From NCBI GenBank assembly GCA_963707515.1, contig CAVPQI010000001.1, positions 620,001-684,000 of the forward strand: a stretch of DNA of 64,000 nucleotides, written 5' to 3'. Shown piece by piece: positions 49,921 to 60,513 of the stretch. Made by a program: the position numbers and the translations under genes. Source of the DNA: Sva-07 sp963707515 (GTDB taxonomy: Bacteria > Actinomycetota > Acidimicrobiia > Acidimicrobiales > Ilumatobacteraceae). The notes below the pieces were generated by a model, which saw nothing but the letters and a program-made list of their open reading frames with translations, searched no databases and was not told where the DNA came from. Each line of letters begins with the position of its first letter. Position 1 is the stretch's first letter.

Positions 49921-50465
49921 CAGTCGCCGGACTCTGCCGCGCCGGCCGGTGCCGCGCTGGAGTCTGCCGTGCTGGTCTGATCGGTGCTGGTCCCGGCGGC
50001 GCCGGTCTCGGCGGTGCTGGTCTCGGCGGTGCTGGTCTCGGCGGTGCTGGTCTCGTCAGGGCTCGACGCTGCGGCGCCCGACTCGCGGGCGCGGCGCGCC
50101 GTGTCGGAGCGCAGGATGTCGTCGATGCGGGCGGCGGAGCGGATCGCCAGGTCGGGGCGGAAGTCGAGGATCGGCGTCTTCTTCGCCCGGATCTGTCGGG
50201 CGATGGCCGACTGCAGCCGGATGCGATGTTCGGCGAACGCCTCGAGGATCTCGGCGTCACCCTCCTCACCGGCCAGCGAGTCGAAGAAGACGATCGCCCG
50301 GTTGAGCTCGGGATCGACGTCGATGCCGGTCACGGTGACGAACGTCAGCCGTTCGTCGTCGATGCGCACGAGATCCTCGGCGATGATCTCCTGCAGCGTC
50401 GTGCTGACCCGGGCGCTGCGCGGGTACTTCGGTGTCGAGCTCCGACTGTTTCGCTTGCCGGCCAT
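49920..50465 (-). CDS. rbfA: Ribosome-binding factor A with a repeat-derived tail
   Basis: A 181-residue protein, of which about 125 form the KH-like RbfA fold (RVSTTLQEIIAEDLVRI, VTVTGIDVDPELNRAIVFFD, LQSAIARQIRAKKTPILDFR). It helps 16S rRNA 5'-end maturation. The remaining 55 residues are a Ser/Thr/Ala/Glu tail with STAET repeats from a 15-bp tandem repeat at 49996-50055. Such tails vary among relatives and are probably disordered. The gene is coupled to truB. Confidence 0.93.
   Translation of the reverse strand: MAGKRNSRSSTPKYPRSARVSTTLQEIIAEDLVRIDDERLTFVTVTGIDVDPELNRAIVFFDSLAGEEGDAEILEAFAEHRIRLQSAIARQIRAKKTPILDFRPDLAIRSAARIDDILRSDTARRARESGAAASSPDETSTAETSTAETSTAETGAAGTSTDQTSTADSSAAPAGAAESGD
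49996..50055. repeat. 15-bp tandem repeat (about 4 copies) in rbfA
   Basis: The unit GCGGTGCTGGTCTCG repeats exactly at 50011, 50026 and 50041, with a variant at 49996. It encodes the STAET tail of RbfA on the minus strand, in frame. Confidence 0.88.
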
Positions 50466-50543
50466 GGCGAGCCTCCTCGTGCGTGGGGTGGGACGACGGC
50501 GACGGGTGCGTCCCGCCGCCGGTCCGTTGTCTGTGGTGAACGT

Positions 50544-51185
50544 TCAGGTGAAGTCGGGCCGCTGGCGGTTCGAGCGCTTGAGCTCGGCCATGCCTGACAT
50601 CGTCGCCAGCTTCTCGACCGCGTCCCACAGCTCGACGGCCTCGCGACCGCGCGGCGCCTTGGCGATGACGGGTCCGAAGAAGCTCGCCTCGTCGGCGCCG
50701 CCGGGATGGAAGGTCAGGATCGGCGTGCCGACGTCCTTGCCGGTGCGGCTCAATGCCAGCTCCGTGTCGGCACGGATGTAGGTGTCGTGCGAGTCGTCGT
50801 CGGCGGCCGCCAGATAGCCGCGGTCGTATCCGCCGTCGGCGAGCAGGCCGTCGTACCAGCCGATCGGGTCCTCACGTGCCGCGTCGCGCTGGGCGCCGAC
50901 GTGCAGCGCGGTACCGATCGTCGTGTACCACCGCCCGACAGCGTCGGGACCGCCACCGTCGAGCCGGATGGCGTCGGCGATGCGCAGGCCGCGATGCCCG
51001 ACCAGGTGACCCTCGCGGTACTCGGGGGTGTACCACTCCTGGCGATTCTCCTCGTTGAGGATCCACAACGAGATGAAGCGCCACTCGACGTCGTACTCCC
51101 GCTGCTCGGCGACGTCGACCACCCAACGCGAGGTGATCCACGCCCACGGACAGACCGGATCGAAGAAGAAATCGAGGTCGGCCAT
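50544..51185 (-). CDS. DsbA-family thioredoxin-fold oxidoreductase (mycothiol-dependent reductase-like)
   Basis: A 213-residue protein starting MADLDFFFDPVCPWAWITSR. The active site is CPWA: a single Cys with Trp and Ala following, as in the Rv2466c-like/DsbA subgroup rather than the usual CxxC. WRFISLWILNEEN and DVGTPILTFHPGG (cis-Pro loop TPI) support the fold. Relatives use mycothiol to reduce nitro or disulfide substrates in actinobacteria. It lies on the same strand between infB and rbfA, 78 bp before rbfA; such an insertion in the ribosome-biogenesis block is unusual. Confidence 0.82.
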   Translation of the reverse strand: MADLDFFFDPVCPWAWITSRWVVDVAEQREYDVEWRFISLWILNEENRQEWYTPEYREGHLVGHRGLRIADAIRLDGGGPDAVGRWYTTIGTALHVGAQRDAAREDPIGWYDGLLADGGYDRGYLAAADDDSHDTYIRADTELALSRTGKDVGTPILTFHPGGADEASFFGPVIAKAPRGREAVELWDAVEKLATMSGMAELKRSNRQRPDFT

Positions 51186-51220
51186 GCAGCCACGCTACTG
51201 GCCATCGCCGAACGCCCCCG

Positions 51221-51257
51221 CACGTGACGAATGGGGACGGGCCCCATTCGTCACGTG
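51221..51257. repeat. Perfect 16-bp-stem hairpin, CACGTGACGAATGGGG arms
   Basis: CACGTGACGAATGGGG (51221-51236), loop ACGGG, then the exact complement (51242-51257). It lies between infB and the DsbA-like gene and pairs with the hairpin at 20877-20913, whose arms differ by one base plus length. It may end infB mRNA, but it looks like a mobile or dispersed repeat. Confidence 0.75.
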
Positions 51258-51273
51258 GGCGTGGCGACGAACG

Positions 51274-54200
51274 TCACGTGCGAGCGATCTCGACGTCTTC
51301 GTAGGTCTCGATGAGGTCGCCGGGCTTGAGGTCCTGGAAGTCGGACAGGCCGATACCGCACTCGAAGCCCTCGCGGACCTCTCGGGCGTCTTCCTTGAAC
51401 CGCTTCAGCGACGTGATCTCGCCCTTCCAGATGATCGTGCCGTCACGCAAGAAGCGCACCTTCGAGCCACGGGTGATGACACCCGAGAGCACGTAGCAAC
51501 CGGCGATGGCGCCGATCCGCGGCACACGGAAGATCTCGCGAACCTCCGCTTCACCCGTGACCTGCTCCACGAACTCGGGCTCGAGCATGCCGATGACGGC
51601 CTGCTCGATGTCCTCGAGGAGCTTGTAGATGATCTCGTAGGTGCGGATCTCGACGTCTTCCTGCTCGGCGAGCTTGCGCGCCTTGCCGTCCGGACGGACG
51701 TTGAAGCCGATGATCGTGGCGTTGGTGGCGTTGGCCAGCGTGATGTCGTTCTCGGTGATCCCGCCGACGGCACGGTGGACGAAGTTGATGTCCACCTCGT
51801 CACGCTCGAGCCGGCGCAGCGACTCGGTGACCGCTTCCAGCGAACCCTGGACGTCAGCCTTGAGGATCAGGTTCACGGAGGCCCGCTCACCCGACTGGAT
51901 CTGGGCAAAGATGTCTTCGAGCTTGGTGCCGGTCCTGACCCGGGCATCCTCACGGAGGTGCTTCGCCTTGAGGCGCTGCTCGCGCGACTCGGCGACGGTG
52001 CGGGCGATCTTCTCGTCGGGCGCGGCACGGAACTCGTCGCCGGCCTCGGGCACGGCCGACAGACCGAGCACCTGGACCGGCGTCGACGGGCCGGCGGTCT
52101 TGACCTGCTCGCCCTTGTCGTTGATCATCGCCCGCACGCGGCCCCAGGCCGCACCGGCGACGATCGGATCGCCGACCTTCAGCTCGCCCTTGTCGACGAG
52201 GATCGTCGCCACCGGGCCACGACCCTTGTCGAGCTGGGCTTCGATGACGATGCCCTTGGCGCGACCGGTCGGGTTGGCCGTCAGCTCCTCGAGCTCGGCA
52301 ACGACCTGCAACTGCTCGATCAGGTCGTCGACACCGAGGCCCTGGAGGGCCGACATCTCGACGACGATCGTGTCGCCACCCCACGACTCGGGCACCAGCC
52401 CGTACTCCGCGAGCTGAGTCAGCACGCGCTGCGGGTCGGCGTTGTCCCTGTCGATCTTGTTGACCGCCACCACGATCGGCACGTCGGCAGCGCGGGCGTG
52501 GTTGATCGCCTCGATCGTCTGCGGCATGATCCCGTCGTCGGCGGCGACCATCAGCACCACGATGTCGGTGGCGTCGGCACCGCGAGCACGCATCTGCGTG
52601 AACGCCGCGTGACCCGGGGTGTCGAGGAACGTCACCGAGCCGTGCTCGTTCTGAACCTGGTAGGCGCCGATGTGCTGGGTGATACCCCCGGCCTCACCGG
52701 CGACGACGTTGGCACCGCGGATGCGGTCGAGCAACGTGGTCTTGCCGTGGTCGACGTGGCCCATGACGGTGATCACCGGCGGGCGCGGCTCCTGGCCCTC
52801 TTCGTCGTCGGAGTCGTCGAACAGCTTCTGCAGCTCGACCTCCTCCTGCTGACCGGGCTCGACGAGGAGGATGTCGGCGCCGACCTCGAGGGCGAACATC
52901 TCCATCTGCTCGTCGGCGAGGGTCATCGTGGCGGTGACCATCTCGCCGTTGTTGAGCAGGAAGCGCACGACGTCGGCAGCGGTGCGGTTCAGCTTCGGAG
53001 CGAACTCCTGTGCCGACACGCCACGCTCGACGACGATCGTGCCCTCGGGCACCGGGGCGTCGGAGGACGTGTAGGTCGTGAACTGCGGCTGCAGCTCGTC
53101 CTGGTCGCGACGGCGACGACGACGGCCGGTACGGCGCGGCGGGCGACGCTGGCCGCTGGGGCGGTTGCCACCGCCACCGGGCCGGCCTGGGCCACCGCCA
53201 CCGGGACCGCCACCTGGGCCGCCACCGGGTCCACCCGACGGACGCGGCGTGTAGCCACCCGGACGCGGACGACCGGCGCCGCCGGGGCCGCTGTTCCGGC
53301 TCGGGACGGGACGCGCTGAACCAGGAGGCGGCGGAATCGGCTTGCCGCTCGGCGACAACGGGCGCCCGGGGGGCGGCGGAATCGCCTTGCCGCTCGGCGA
53401 CAGCGGGCGTGCACCCGGGGCTGCCGGGCGCTCGTCGGGGCGACGCGCCTCGGGGGCGACGGCGGGCTGCTCCGGTGGCCGGCCACCAGCCGACGGGCGA
53501 GGGCTGGAGATGACGCGAGTCGGCGCATCGGCGCTCGCCGAGGCACCGGCGTTGGCCGTCGCGTGGGCAGCGGCCTGCTCGGACTCTGCTGGGGCGGACG
53601 CTGCCGGGGCGGACTGTGCCGGGGCGGGCTGTGCCGGGGCGGACTGTGCCGGGGCGGACTGCACCGGCGGGGCCTCGGCAACGGCAGGTTGAGGTGCGGG
53701 AGCGGTCTCGGCGGCCGGCTGTGTCGCCGCGGCCGGTGCGGCCTCGGCGGCGGAGGGCTGTTCGACGGCGGGCGCAGTCTCGGCGGCGGGCTGCTGCTCG
53801 ACGACCGGCGCGGGCTCGGGAGCGGGCGCGGTCTGGGCGACCGGCGCGGGCTCGACGGGCGCGGCCGCAGGCGGCGCGGTCTCGGCGGCGGGCGGAGCAG
53901 CCGTGGTCGGCGCCTCGGCGGCAGGTGCCACCGGGGTCCGCTCGGCCGGTGTGGTCGTGGCCGGCTCGGCAGGTGTCGGCGCCTCAGCGGCTGCCGGCTC
54001 CGTCGCCGGGACGTCGTTCGTCGGAGCCTGGTCGGACTCGTCGGCGCCCTTCTTGGCTGCCGCGCCCTTCTTGGCCGCCGACTTCTTCGCCGGCTTCGCC
54101 TCTTCGGGCTGCTCGGGTCGGGTGAGGCCGTCGCGCTGGGCGCGGCGGGTCACCATGTCGGCGTACGCCTCGGCCAATGACGACGACGGGCCCTTCGCGG

Positions 54201-54294
54201 CAACGCCGAGGACACCGCACAAGTCGATGACCTCTTGGTTCGTCATCCCGAGCTCCTTGGCGAGCTCGTGGATCCTGATCTTCTTCGTTGCCAC
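51274..54294 (-). CDS. infB: Translation initiation factor IF-2
   Basis: A 1006-residue GTPase that brings initiator tRNA to the 30S subunit. The start is GTG 54294 (ATKKIRIHELAKELGMTNQE); a TTG 12 bases upstream is possible. A long Ala/Pro/Glu-rich linker and a Pro/Gly/Arg-rich stretch (about residues 95-400) precede the G domain: G1 GHVDHGKTTLLD near residue 510, G3 DTPGHAAF, and G4 NKID. Domains II-IV end with GFECGIGLSDFQDLKPGDL. It is downstream of nusA and ylxR as usual. Confidence 0.96.
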   Translation of the reverse strand: MATKKIRIHELAKELGMTNQEVIDLCGVLGVAAKGPSSSLAEAYADMVTRRAQRDGLTRPEQPEEAKPAKKSAAKKGAAAKKGADESDQAPTNDVPATEPAAAEAPTPAEPATTTPAERTPVAPAAEAPTTAAPPAAETAPPAAAPVEPAPVAQTAPAPEPAPVVEQQPAAETAPAVEQPSAAEAAPAAATQPAAETAPAPQPAVAEAPPVQSAPAQSAPAQPAPAQSAPAASAPAESEQAAAHATANAGASASADAPTRVISSPRPSAGGRPPEQPAVAPEARRPDERPAAPGARPLSPSGKAIPPPPGRPLSPSGKPIPPPPGSARPVPSRNSGPGGAGRPRPGGYTPRPSGGPGGGPGGGPGGGGPGRPGGGGNRPSGQRRPPRRTGRRRRRRDQDELQPQFTTYTSSDAPVPEGTIVVERGVSAQEFAPKLNRTAADVVRFLLNNGEMVTATMTLADEQMEMFALEVGADILLVEPGQQEEVELQKLFDDSDDEEGQEPRPPVITVMGHVDHGKTTLLDRIRGANVVAGEAGGITQHIGAYQVQNEHGSVTFLDTPGHAAFTQMRARGADATDIVVLMVAADDGIMPQTIEAINHARAADVPIVVAVNKIDRDNADPQRVLTQLAEYGLVPESWGGDTIVVEMSALQGLGVDDLIEQLQVVAELEELTANPTGRAKGIVIEAQLDKGRGPVATILVDKGELKVGDPIVAGAAWGRVRAMINDKGEQVKTAGPSTPVQVLGLSAVPEAGDEFRAAPDEKIARTVAESREQRLKAKHLREDARVRTGTKLEDIFAQIQSGERASVNLILKADVQGSLEAVTESLRRLERDEVDINFVHRAVGGITENDITLANATNATIIGFNVRPDGKARKLAEQEDVEIRTYEIIYKLLEDIEQAVIGMLEPEFVEQVTGEAEVREIFRVPRIGAIAGCYVLSGVITRGSKVRFLRDGTIIWKGEITSLKRFKEDAREVREGFECGIGLSDFQDLKPGDLIETYEDVEIART

Positions 54295-54335
54295 GCTTCG
54301 ATTCAACCTTTCCCTGTCGTCAATACCTCTACCGA

Positions 54336-54370
54336 ATGCAACGTTTGGAGCCGTGCCCCGACCGTTGCAT
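54336..54370. repeat. Hairpin with ATGCAACG/CGTTGCAT arms, between ylxR and infB
   Basis: ATGCAACG (54336-54343) and CGTTGCAT (54363-54370) pair perfectly; TTTGGAG faces CCCCGAC imperfectly inside. The pattern GCAACG..TGGRG-loop-CCCCRACCGTTGC recurs at 63946-63980, so these two are a related pair. Confidence 0.65.
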
Positions 54371-54381
54371 CGGGCAGCAGG

Positions 54382-54674
54382 TCACCCCGTGCCACCGAGT
54401 TGCGTGCGCAACCGGTGCTCCATGTCCACCGTGACCTCACACCGCCACGCCCGAGCGAACGCTCGACGCGCGATCGCCGCACCGAGGCAGGCGGCGTCGA
54501 TGTCGCCACCGCCGCCGGCCACATCGCGGCACAACCACGCACCTCGACCCACGCTCGGGCCGTCGACGACCACGCCACCCGCTGTCGAGCGCGTGACACG
54601 CATGAGCTCGTGCTGTCGGCGCCGGTGTCGGCAGCCGATGCAGGTTCGAACGGGATCGGAACGGAGCGCAGCAC

Positions 54675-54678
<4 letters not shown>
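54382..54678 (-). CDS. ylxR: YlxR/DUF448 family RNA-binding protein, apparent CTG start
   Basis: A 98-residue protein with the YlxR signature: RTCIGCRHRRRQHELMRVTR, then VVVDGPSVGRGAWLCRD and LGAAIARRAFARAWR. It binds RNA and affects RNase P or nucleoid functions in other bacteria. The only start that includes the Cys-x-x-Cys motif is CTG at 54678, with GGAGG seven bases upstream; it overlaps the nusA stop as CTGA, the same geometry as the ATGA couplings nearby. The alternative ATG at 54603 would lose the RTCIGC motif. A GTG at 54674 is in another frame. A base error is the other explanation. Confidence 0.8.
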
Positions 54679-56125
<1,447 letters not shown>

Positions 56126-56129
<4 letters not shown>

Positions 56130-56710
56130 GGTCCTTCCGTCTCCTTCGTCACGTCGGCGGCCTCATCGGGACCGATGGCCGGCTGCTTCTGCTGCTTCGA
56201 CTGCTGCTTGCCCGCGCCGCGCTGCTTGCCCGGCTTGGGCTTCGGGGTCCAGTCGACGACCAGACGGGCCTTGTCGATGTCGCTGATCTGCACGATCCGC
56301 TCCACGCCGTCGTCGCAGGCGAGGGTCGCCGTGCGCTCGTCGGCTGCCGTCAGCGTCCCGTGCAAGCGGCGGGGATCGGCCGAGGCGTCACGCAATCGCA
56401 CCGTGACCGACTTGCCGAGCTCGCGCTGGAAGTGCTCCGCGGTGCGCAGTGGACGTTCGACGCCGGGGCTGGTCACCTCGAGGGTGTACGACCCGTTGAT
56501 CGGATCCTCGTGGTCGAGCTCACGAGAGATCAGCCGGGTCGCCAGCGACAGCGAGTCGAGGGTGACCCCGCCCTCGGTGCCGACACGCGTCTCGAGGGTG
56601 ACGCGGACGGTGCCACCACGTCGCTCGATGTCGTACACGTCGAGTCCGAGGTCGGAAGCGATCGGTGCGACGAGTTGATGGAGGCGGTCGATCTCGGTGA
56701 TTGCACTCAT
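56126..56710 (-). CDS. rimP: Ribosome maturation factor RimP
   Basis: A 194-residue protein that aids 30S maturation. The N-terminal RimP fold (RLHQLVAPIASDLGLDVYDI, RVTLETRVGTEGGVTLDSLS, SYTLEVTSPGVERPL) and the C-terminal SH3-like domain are present. A basic Gln/Lys tail with KQRGAGKQQSKQQKQ follows. It is the first gene of the rimP-nusA-ylxR-infB block. A strong hairpin with a U-rich tail just upstream may control it. Confidence 0.94.
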
Positions 56711-56734
56711 GTCAACGGCCTCCTTTCAACAAAC

Positions 56735-56761
56735 AAGGCGTGGGGCTCAGCCCCACGCCTT
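56735..56761 (-). promoter_or_regulatory. rimP leader hairpin with U-rich tail (attenuator-like)
   Basis: A perfect 12-bp stem (AAGGCGTGGGGC and GCCCCACGCCTT) has a 3-nt loop. On the minus strand it is followed by TTGTTTGTT and then AAAGGAGG, the rimP ribosome site. It therefore looks like an intrinsic terminator at the end of a leader, comparable to known rimP leader RNAs. In the other direction it could end nothing, because proS starts downstream. Confidence 0.65.
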
Positions 56762-56868
56762 TCGGTACTCAACCAAATGGATACCCCATGATAGCAGCGG
56801 CGCCGCGGGGTCGGACAGGGCCCCGAAGCGGTGCGGCCGGGTCGTTCATCGACCGGTAGGTTCTCCCC

Positions 56869-58647
56869 GTGCTCCGGATGTCAACCCTGTTCCTGCGGAC
56901 CCTGCGCGACGATCCCGCCGACGCCGAGGTCCGCAGCCACCAGCTGCTGGTGCGCGCCGGCTACATCCGCCGCGCCGCGCCTGGGGGGTTCTCGTGGCTG
57001 CCGCTCGGGTGGATCGTCTACCGCAACGTCGAACGCATCGTCCGCGAGGAGATGGATGCCGCCGGCTTCCAGGAGGTGCACTTCCCGGCGCTGCTCCCCC
57101 GCGAGCCCTACGACATCAGCGGGCGCTGGACCGAGTACGGCGACAACCTGTTCCGCCTCCAGGACCGCAAGGGTGCCGACTTCCTGCTCGCCCCGACGCA
57201 CGAGGAGATGTTCACGCTGCTCGTCAAGGACGTCGCCACGTCCTACAAGGACCTGCCGTTGTCGCTCTATCAGATCCAGACCAAGTACCGCGACGAGGCG
57301 CGGCCGCGGGCCGGCCTGCTGCGCGGCCGCGAGTTCGTGATGAAGGACTCGTACAGCTTCGACCTCGACGACGACGGGCTGCAGGTGTCGTACGACAAGC
57401 ATCGCGCCGCCTACATCAAGCTCTTCGACCGGCTCGGGCTGCCGTACGTGATCGTCTCGGCGATGTCGGGGGCGATGGGCGGCTCGGCGTCGGAGGAGTT
57501 CCTCGCCCCGATGGACGTCGGCGAGGACACCTACATCCGCTGCACGGCGTGCGACTACGCCGCCAACGTCGAAGCGGTCGTCACCCCGGTGCCCCCCTCG
57601 ATCCCGCTCGACGGATTGCCGCCCGCGGTCGTCCACGACACGCCGGACACGCCGACGATCACCACGCTCGTCGACTTCGTCAACGCCGATCCGGCGCTGC
57701 GTCACCCCGACCGCGACTGGACGGCGGCCGACACGCTGAAGAACGTCGTCGTCAAGCTGCGCTTCCCCGACGGCACGGTCGAGCCGCTGGCGATCGGGCT
57801 GCCCGGCGACCGCGAGGTCGACATGAAGCGTCTCGAGGCGAACGTCGCGCCGGCCGAGCCGGAGCCGTTCACCGAGGCCGACTTCGCCGCCCACCCGACG
57901 CTCGCCAAGGGCTACATCGGGCCGGGCGCGCTGGGCACGACGAGCGCATCGGGCATCCGCTACCTGGTCGACCCGCGTGTCGTCGAGGGCACGGCATGGA
58001 TCACCGGTGCCGACCGCTCGGGCAACCACGTGATCGGCCTCGTCGCCGGTCGCGACTTCACGCCCGACGGCACGATCGAGGCGGCCGCGATCCGCGACGG
58101 CGACGTGTGCCCGAACTGCGCCTCGGCGGTCGAGATCGCCCGCGGCATCGAGATCGGCCACATCTTCCAGCTCGGCCGCAAGTACGCCACGGCGCTCGAG
58201 CTGACCGTGCAGGGTGAGAACGGTCGGCCGGTGACGCCGACCATGGGCTCGTACGGCGTCGGCGTGACGCGCTGCCTGGCGGTGATCGCCGAGTCGACGG
58301 CGGATGACATCGGCCTGTGCTGGCCGCGTGAGATCTCGCCCGCCGACGTCCACGTGGTGATCGCCGGGAAGGCCGGCGGCCCGCAGTTCCCGGCCGGCGA
58401 AGAGCTGGCCGCGGCGCTCGAGGCGTCGGGCCTGACCGTGCTCCTCGACGATCGCGCCGGCGCGTCACCGGGGGTCAAGTTCAAAGACGCCGAGCTGCTC
58501 GGAGTCCCGACGATCGTCGTCGTCGGCCGCGGCATCACCGACGAGGCCGCCCCGACCGTCGAGGTCAAGGACCGCCAGACCGGCGAGCGCGTCGACGTCC
58601 CCCTCGCCGACGCCGTCACCGAGCTCACCCGCATCTGCCGCTCCTGA
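56869..58647 (+). CDS. proS: Prolyl-tRNA synthetase
   Basis: A 592-residue class II aminoacyl-tRNA synthetase, bacterial type with the editing (INS/YbaK) insertion (about residues 240-390, including LKNVVVKLRFPDGTVE and DREVDMKRLEANV). Class II motif 1 is in RRAAPGGFSWLPLG. Motif 2 is YRDEARPRAGLLRGREFVMKD, and motif 3 includes TPTMGSYGVGVTRCL. A C-terminal anticodon domain ends AVTELTRICRS. The start chosen is GTG 56869, but ATG 56878 is also possible. It is divergent from rimP. Confidence 0.95.
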   Translation: MLRMSTLFLRTLRDDPADAEVRSHQLLVRAGYIRRAAPGGFSWLPLGWIVYRNVERIVREEMDAAGFQEVHFPALLPREPYDISGRWTEYGDNLFRLQDRKGADFLLAPTHEEMFTLLVKDVATSYKDLPLSLYQIQTKYRDEARPRAGLLRGREFVMKDSYSFDLDDDGLQVSYDKHRAAYIKLFDRLGLPYVIVSAMSGAMGGSASEEFLAPMDVGEDTYIRCTACDYAANVEAVVTPVPPSIPLDGLPPAVVHDTPDTPTITTLVDFVNADPALRHPDRDWTAADTLKNVVVKLRFPDGTVEPLAIGLPGDREVDMKRLEANVAPAEPEPFTEADFAAHPTLAKGYIGPGALGTTSASGIRYLVDPRVVEGTAWITGADRSGNHVIGLVAGRDFTPDGTIEAAAIRDGDVCPNCASAVEIARGIEIGHIFQLGRKYATALELTVQGENGRPVTPTMGSYGVGVTRCLAVIAESTADDIGLCWPREISPADVHVVIAGKAGGPQFPAGEELAAALEASGLTVLLDDRAGASPGVKFKDAELLGVPTIVVVGRGITDEAAPTVEVKDRQTGERVDVPLADAVTELTRICRS

Positions 58648-58664
58648 CCGGCAACACCGCGGTC

Positions 58665-58700
58665 AACACCGTCGCGAACACCGTCGCGAACACCGTCGCC
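58665..58700. repeat. 12-bp tandem repeat AACACCGTCGCG (3 copies)
   Basis: It lies just downstream of proS, with a degenerate fourth copy before it. No coding or structural role is seen. Confidence 0.8.
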
Positions 58701-58707
58701 ATCACCG

Positions 58708-58754
58708 AAATTTGTCCGTTGCGTGTCGCTGGGCGGCACGGAACGGACAAATTT
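58708..58754. repeat. Long hairpin with AAATTTGTCCGTT arms
   Basis: AAATTTGTCCGTTGCGTG and GCACGGAACGGACAAATTT pair with one mismatch over 18 bp around a 10-nt loop. The AT-rich base stands out in this GC-rich DNA. It lies between proS and the convergent lipoprotein gene and may end proS transcripts. Confidence 0.75.
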
Positions 58755-58838
58755 GGGCAGCTGGAGGTGGACGACGGGGGTGAGACCGGACAGCTGAGGC
58801 CGTGCTTGCGCGCCGTCGGATCGGGACTGCCCGCCCCG

Positions 58839-60422
58839 TTACTCCTCCGGGGTGAACGTGAGGGTGAACGTGTTCGGCTTGCAGATGTCTCGCGGCATCG
58901 GGCCCGGCACGTGGACGCACGACTGCTCCTCGACGTTGGCCGTGTAGGTGCCGTCCTGATTGCCGACCATCGTGTATCGGCCGGAACCGGTGATCGTCAC
59001 GCCGTTGCCGCTCCCGGCGATGGTGACGTCGCCCGACGGTAGGCGATTCCCCGCGGGGTCGGGGTCGAGATCAGCGGAGAAGTCGAACTGCGCGGTCCCA
59101 CCGGGAAACGTGCCGGTCACGTAGAAGGTGTCGAGACCGGACGTTCGTCCGCTGAACACGATCTCCGGACCGGTCCCGGTGATGATGTACGCCGGCTCCT
59201 GGGCGTCGATGACCGCCTTGCCCTTGCCGACCCCGCGATGCGACCGGGCCTCGAACGTGAGCGTGCCCGACCCGTCGACGGCGGGCGCGGTGTACACGAA
59301 GGCGGCGTCGGCAGCGACCTTGCTGTCGAGCGGCTCTGCCGACAGCTGTCCGGAGAACGTCGCCGTCACGGTTCCGCCGGTCGGCCCGCCGTCGATGACG
59401 CTGCGCGGTGCCACCGTGACGTCCACGATCGCGTTCGTTCTCACCGTGCCCGCACCGGTGATGTCGAGGCGCACGCAGCCGCCGGACTCCCACGACCGGC
59501 GCGCGCTGTCGAGAATCGTCTGGCCGAGCAACTCCTCGAACAGCTTGGATTCGACCCCCTGACCGAGCTGCGCTCCCGCCGAGTCCGTCCAGGTCGTGCG
59601 TCCGCTGGTCGAGCTCGAGGCGAGCTGGGCGTCGTCGTCGACCTCACCGACCACGTCGACCTCGAGCGCCGCATGCTGCGACGCGGACGCGGTCGACACG
59701 TCGATGTCGACCACACCGCGCGCCTCGAAGTGTCCGCTGGCGTCGGGGCACGGCTGCATGGTGATCGTGGCCTTCAGGCTCGTCGTCACCCCCGTGACGC
59801 TGTCGAGGTGCGACTTCTCGAACGAGAGCACTCCGTGGTTCTGGGTGCCGACGATCGTGATGCCGTCCGCCGAACTGTTGATCGGCGTATCCGCCGTCGC
59901 CTCACGTCCTGCCCTGGCGGCGATCTCACCGCCGAGCGCCGCCACGAGGAAGCCGCCGAACAGGCCCTCACCGATCGACGGCGGTTGGGCGGCGGCGCGG
60001 CGGAACCCGTCGGGCTCGACGGATGACGAGAGCGCCATGGCATCGGCGACGACCGGCGCCCATGCCGCGACGAGTGCGTCGCGGGTCGCCTCGACCCCAC
60101 CCAACTCATCCTCGACGCCCGATTCGGCCGCGACGGCCAGCTCCATCGCCATCCCGAGCTCGGCGATCGCTTCGTGTCGCTCCTCCTCGGGCAGGGCGAG
60201 GATGCCGGCGGCCATCGTCGCCAGGTCCTCGTGAGCGACGGTGGTGCCGACGGCAGTGTCGTCGGCCGGTGTGACGCCGGACGCACTGACGCCGCTCGGC
60301 GCGCCATCTACCGACGGCTCGGATCCCGAGCATGCGCCGACGATCAGAGCACCGACCGTCACGCAGGCAGCCAGTGCCGCCCACCGAGATCGACGATCGA
60401 GCCGTGTTCCCCCCGCTGCCAC
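58839..60422 (-). CDS. Large hypothetical lipoprotein
   Basis: A 527-residue exported protein from GTG 60422 with lipobox IVGAC (Cys31), then a Ser/Asp/Gly linker. The first half is helical and acidic (AAGILALPEEERHEAIAELG). The second half is beta-rich: TVGTQNHGV-type, VTGVTTSLKATITMQPC, RGVVDIDVSTASASQHAAL, VTATFSGQLSAEPL, ITGTGPEIVFSGRTSGLDTF and DFSADLDPDPAGNRLPSGDV. Pairs of Cys occur near the end (EQSCVHVPG, RDICKPN). The family is not recognised; it may be a surface adhesin-like or binding protein. Confidence 0.8.
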   Translation of the reverse strand: MAAGGTRLDRRSRWAALAACVTVGALIVGACSGSEPSVDGAPSGVSASGVTPADDTAVGTTVAHEDLATMAAGILALPEEERHEAIAELGMAMELAVAAESGVEDELGGVEATRDALVAAWAPVVADAMALSSSVEPDGFRRAAAQPPSIGEGLFGGFLVAALGGEIAARAGREATADTPINSSADGITIVGTQNHGVLSFEKSHLDSVTGVTTSLKATITMQPCPDASGHFEARGVVDIDVSTASASQHAALEVDVVGEVDDDAQLASSSTSGRTTWTDSAGAQLGQGVESKLFEELLGQTILDSARRSWESGGCVRLDITGAGTVRTNAIVDVTVAPRSVIDGGPTGGTVTATFSGQLSAEPLDSKVAADAAFVYTAPAVDGSGTLTFEARSHRGVGKGKAVIDAQEPAYIITGTGPEIVFSGRTSGLDTFYVTGTFPGGTAQFDFSADLDPDPAGNRLPSGDVTIAGSGNGVTITGSGRYTMVGNQDGTYTANVEEQSCVHVPGPMPRDICKPNTFTLTFTPEE

Positions 60423-60513
60423 GACGGCAACGTAGCCCGCGGCGACGGTTCACGCGGACGACGTCGCGGCCGTGGCGGTCGACCCGCCGCGGCACGGATC
60501 GGACGAGTTCGGG

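Noticed and set aside
54303..54674. 123-codon GTG frame downstream of nusA
   Set aside because: It overlaps the YlxR-encoding frame and has no family motif; YlxR (RTCIGCR, GRGAWLC) is the real gene there.
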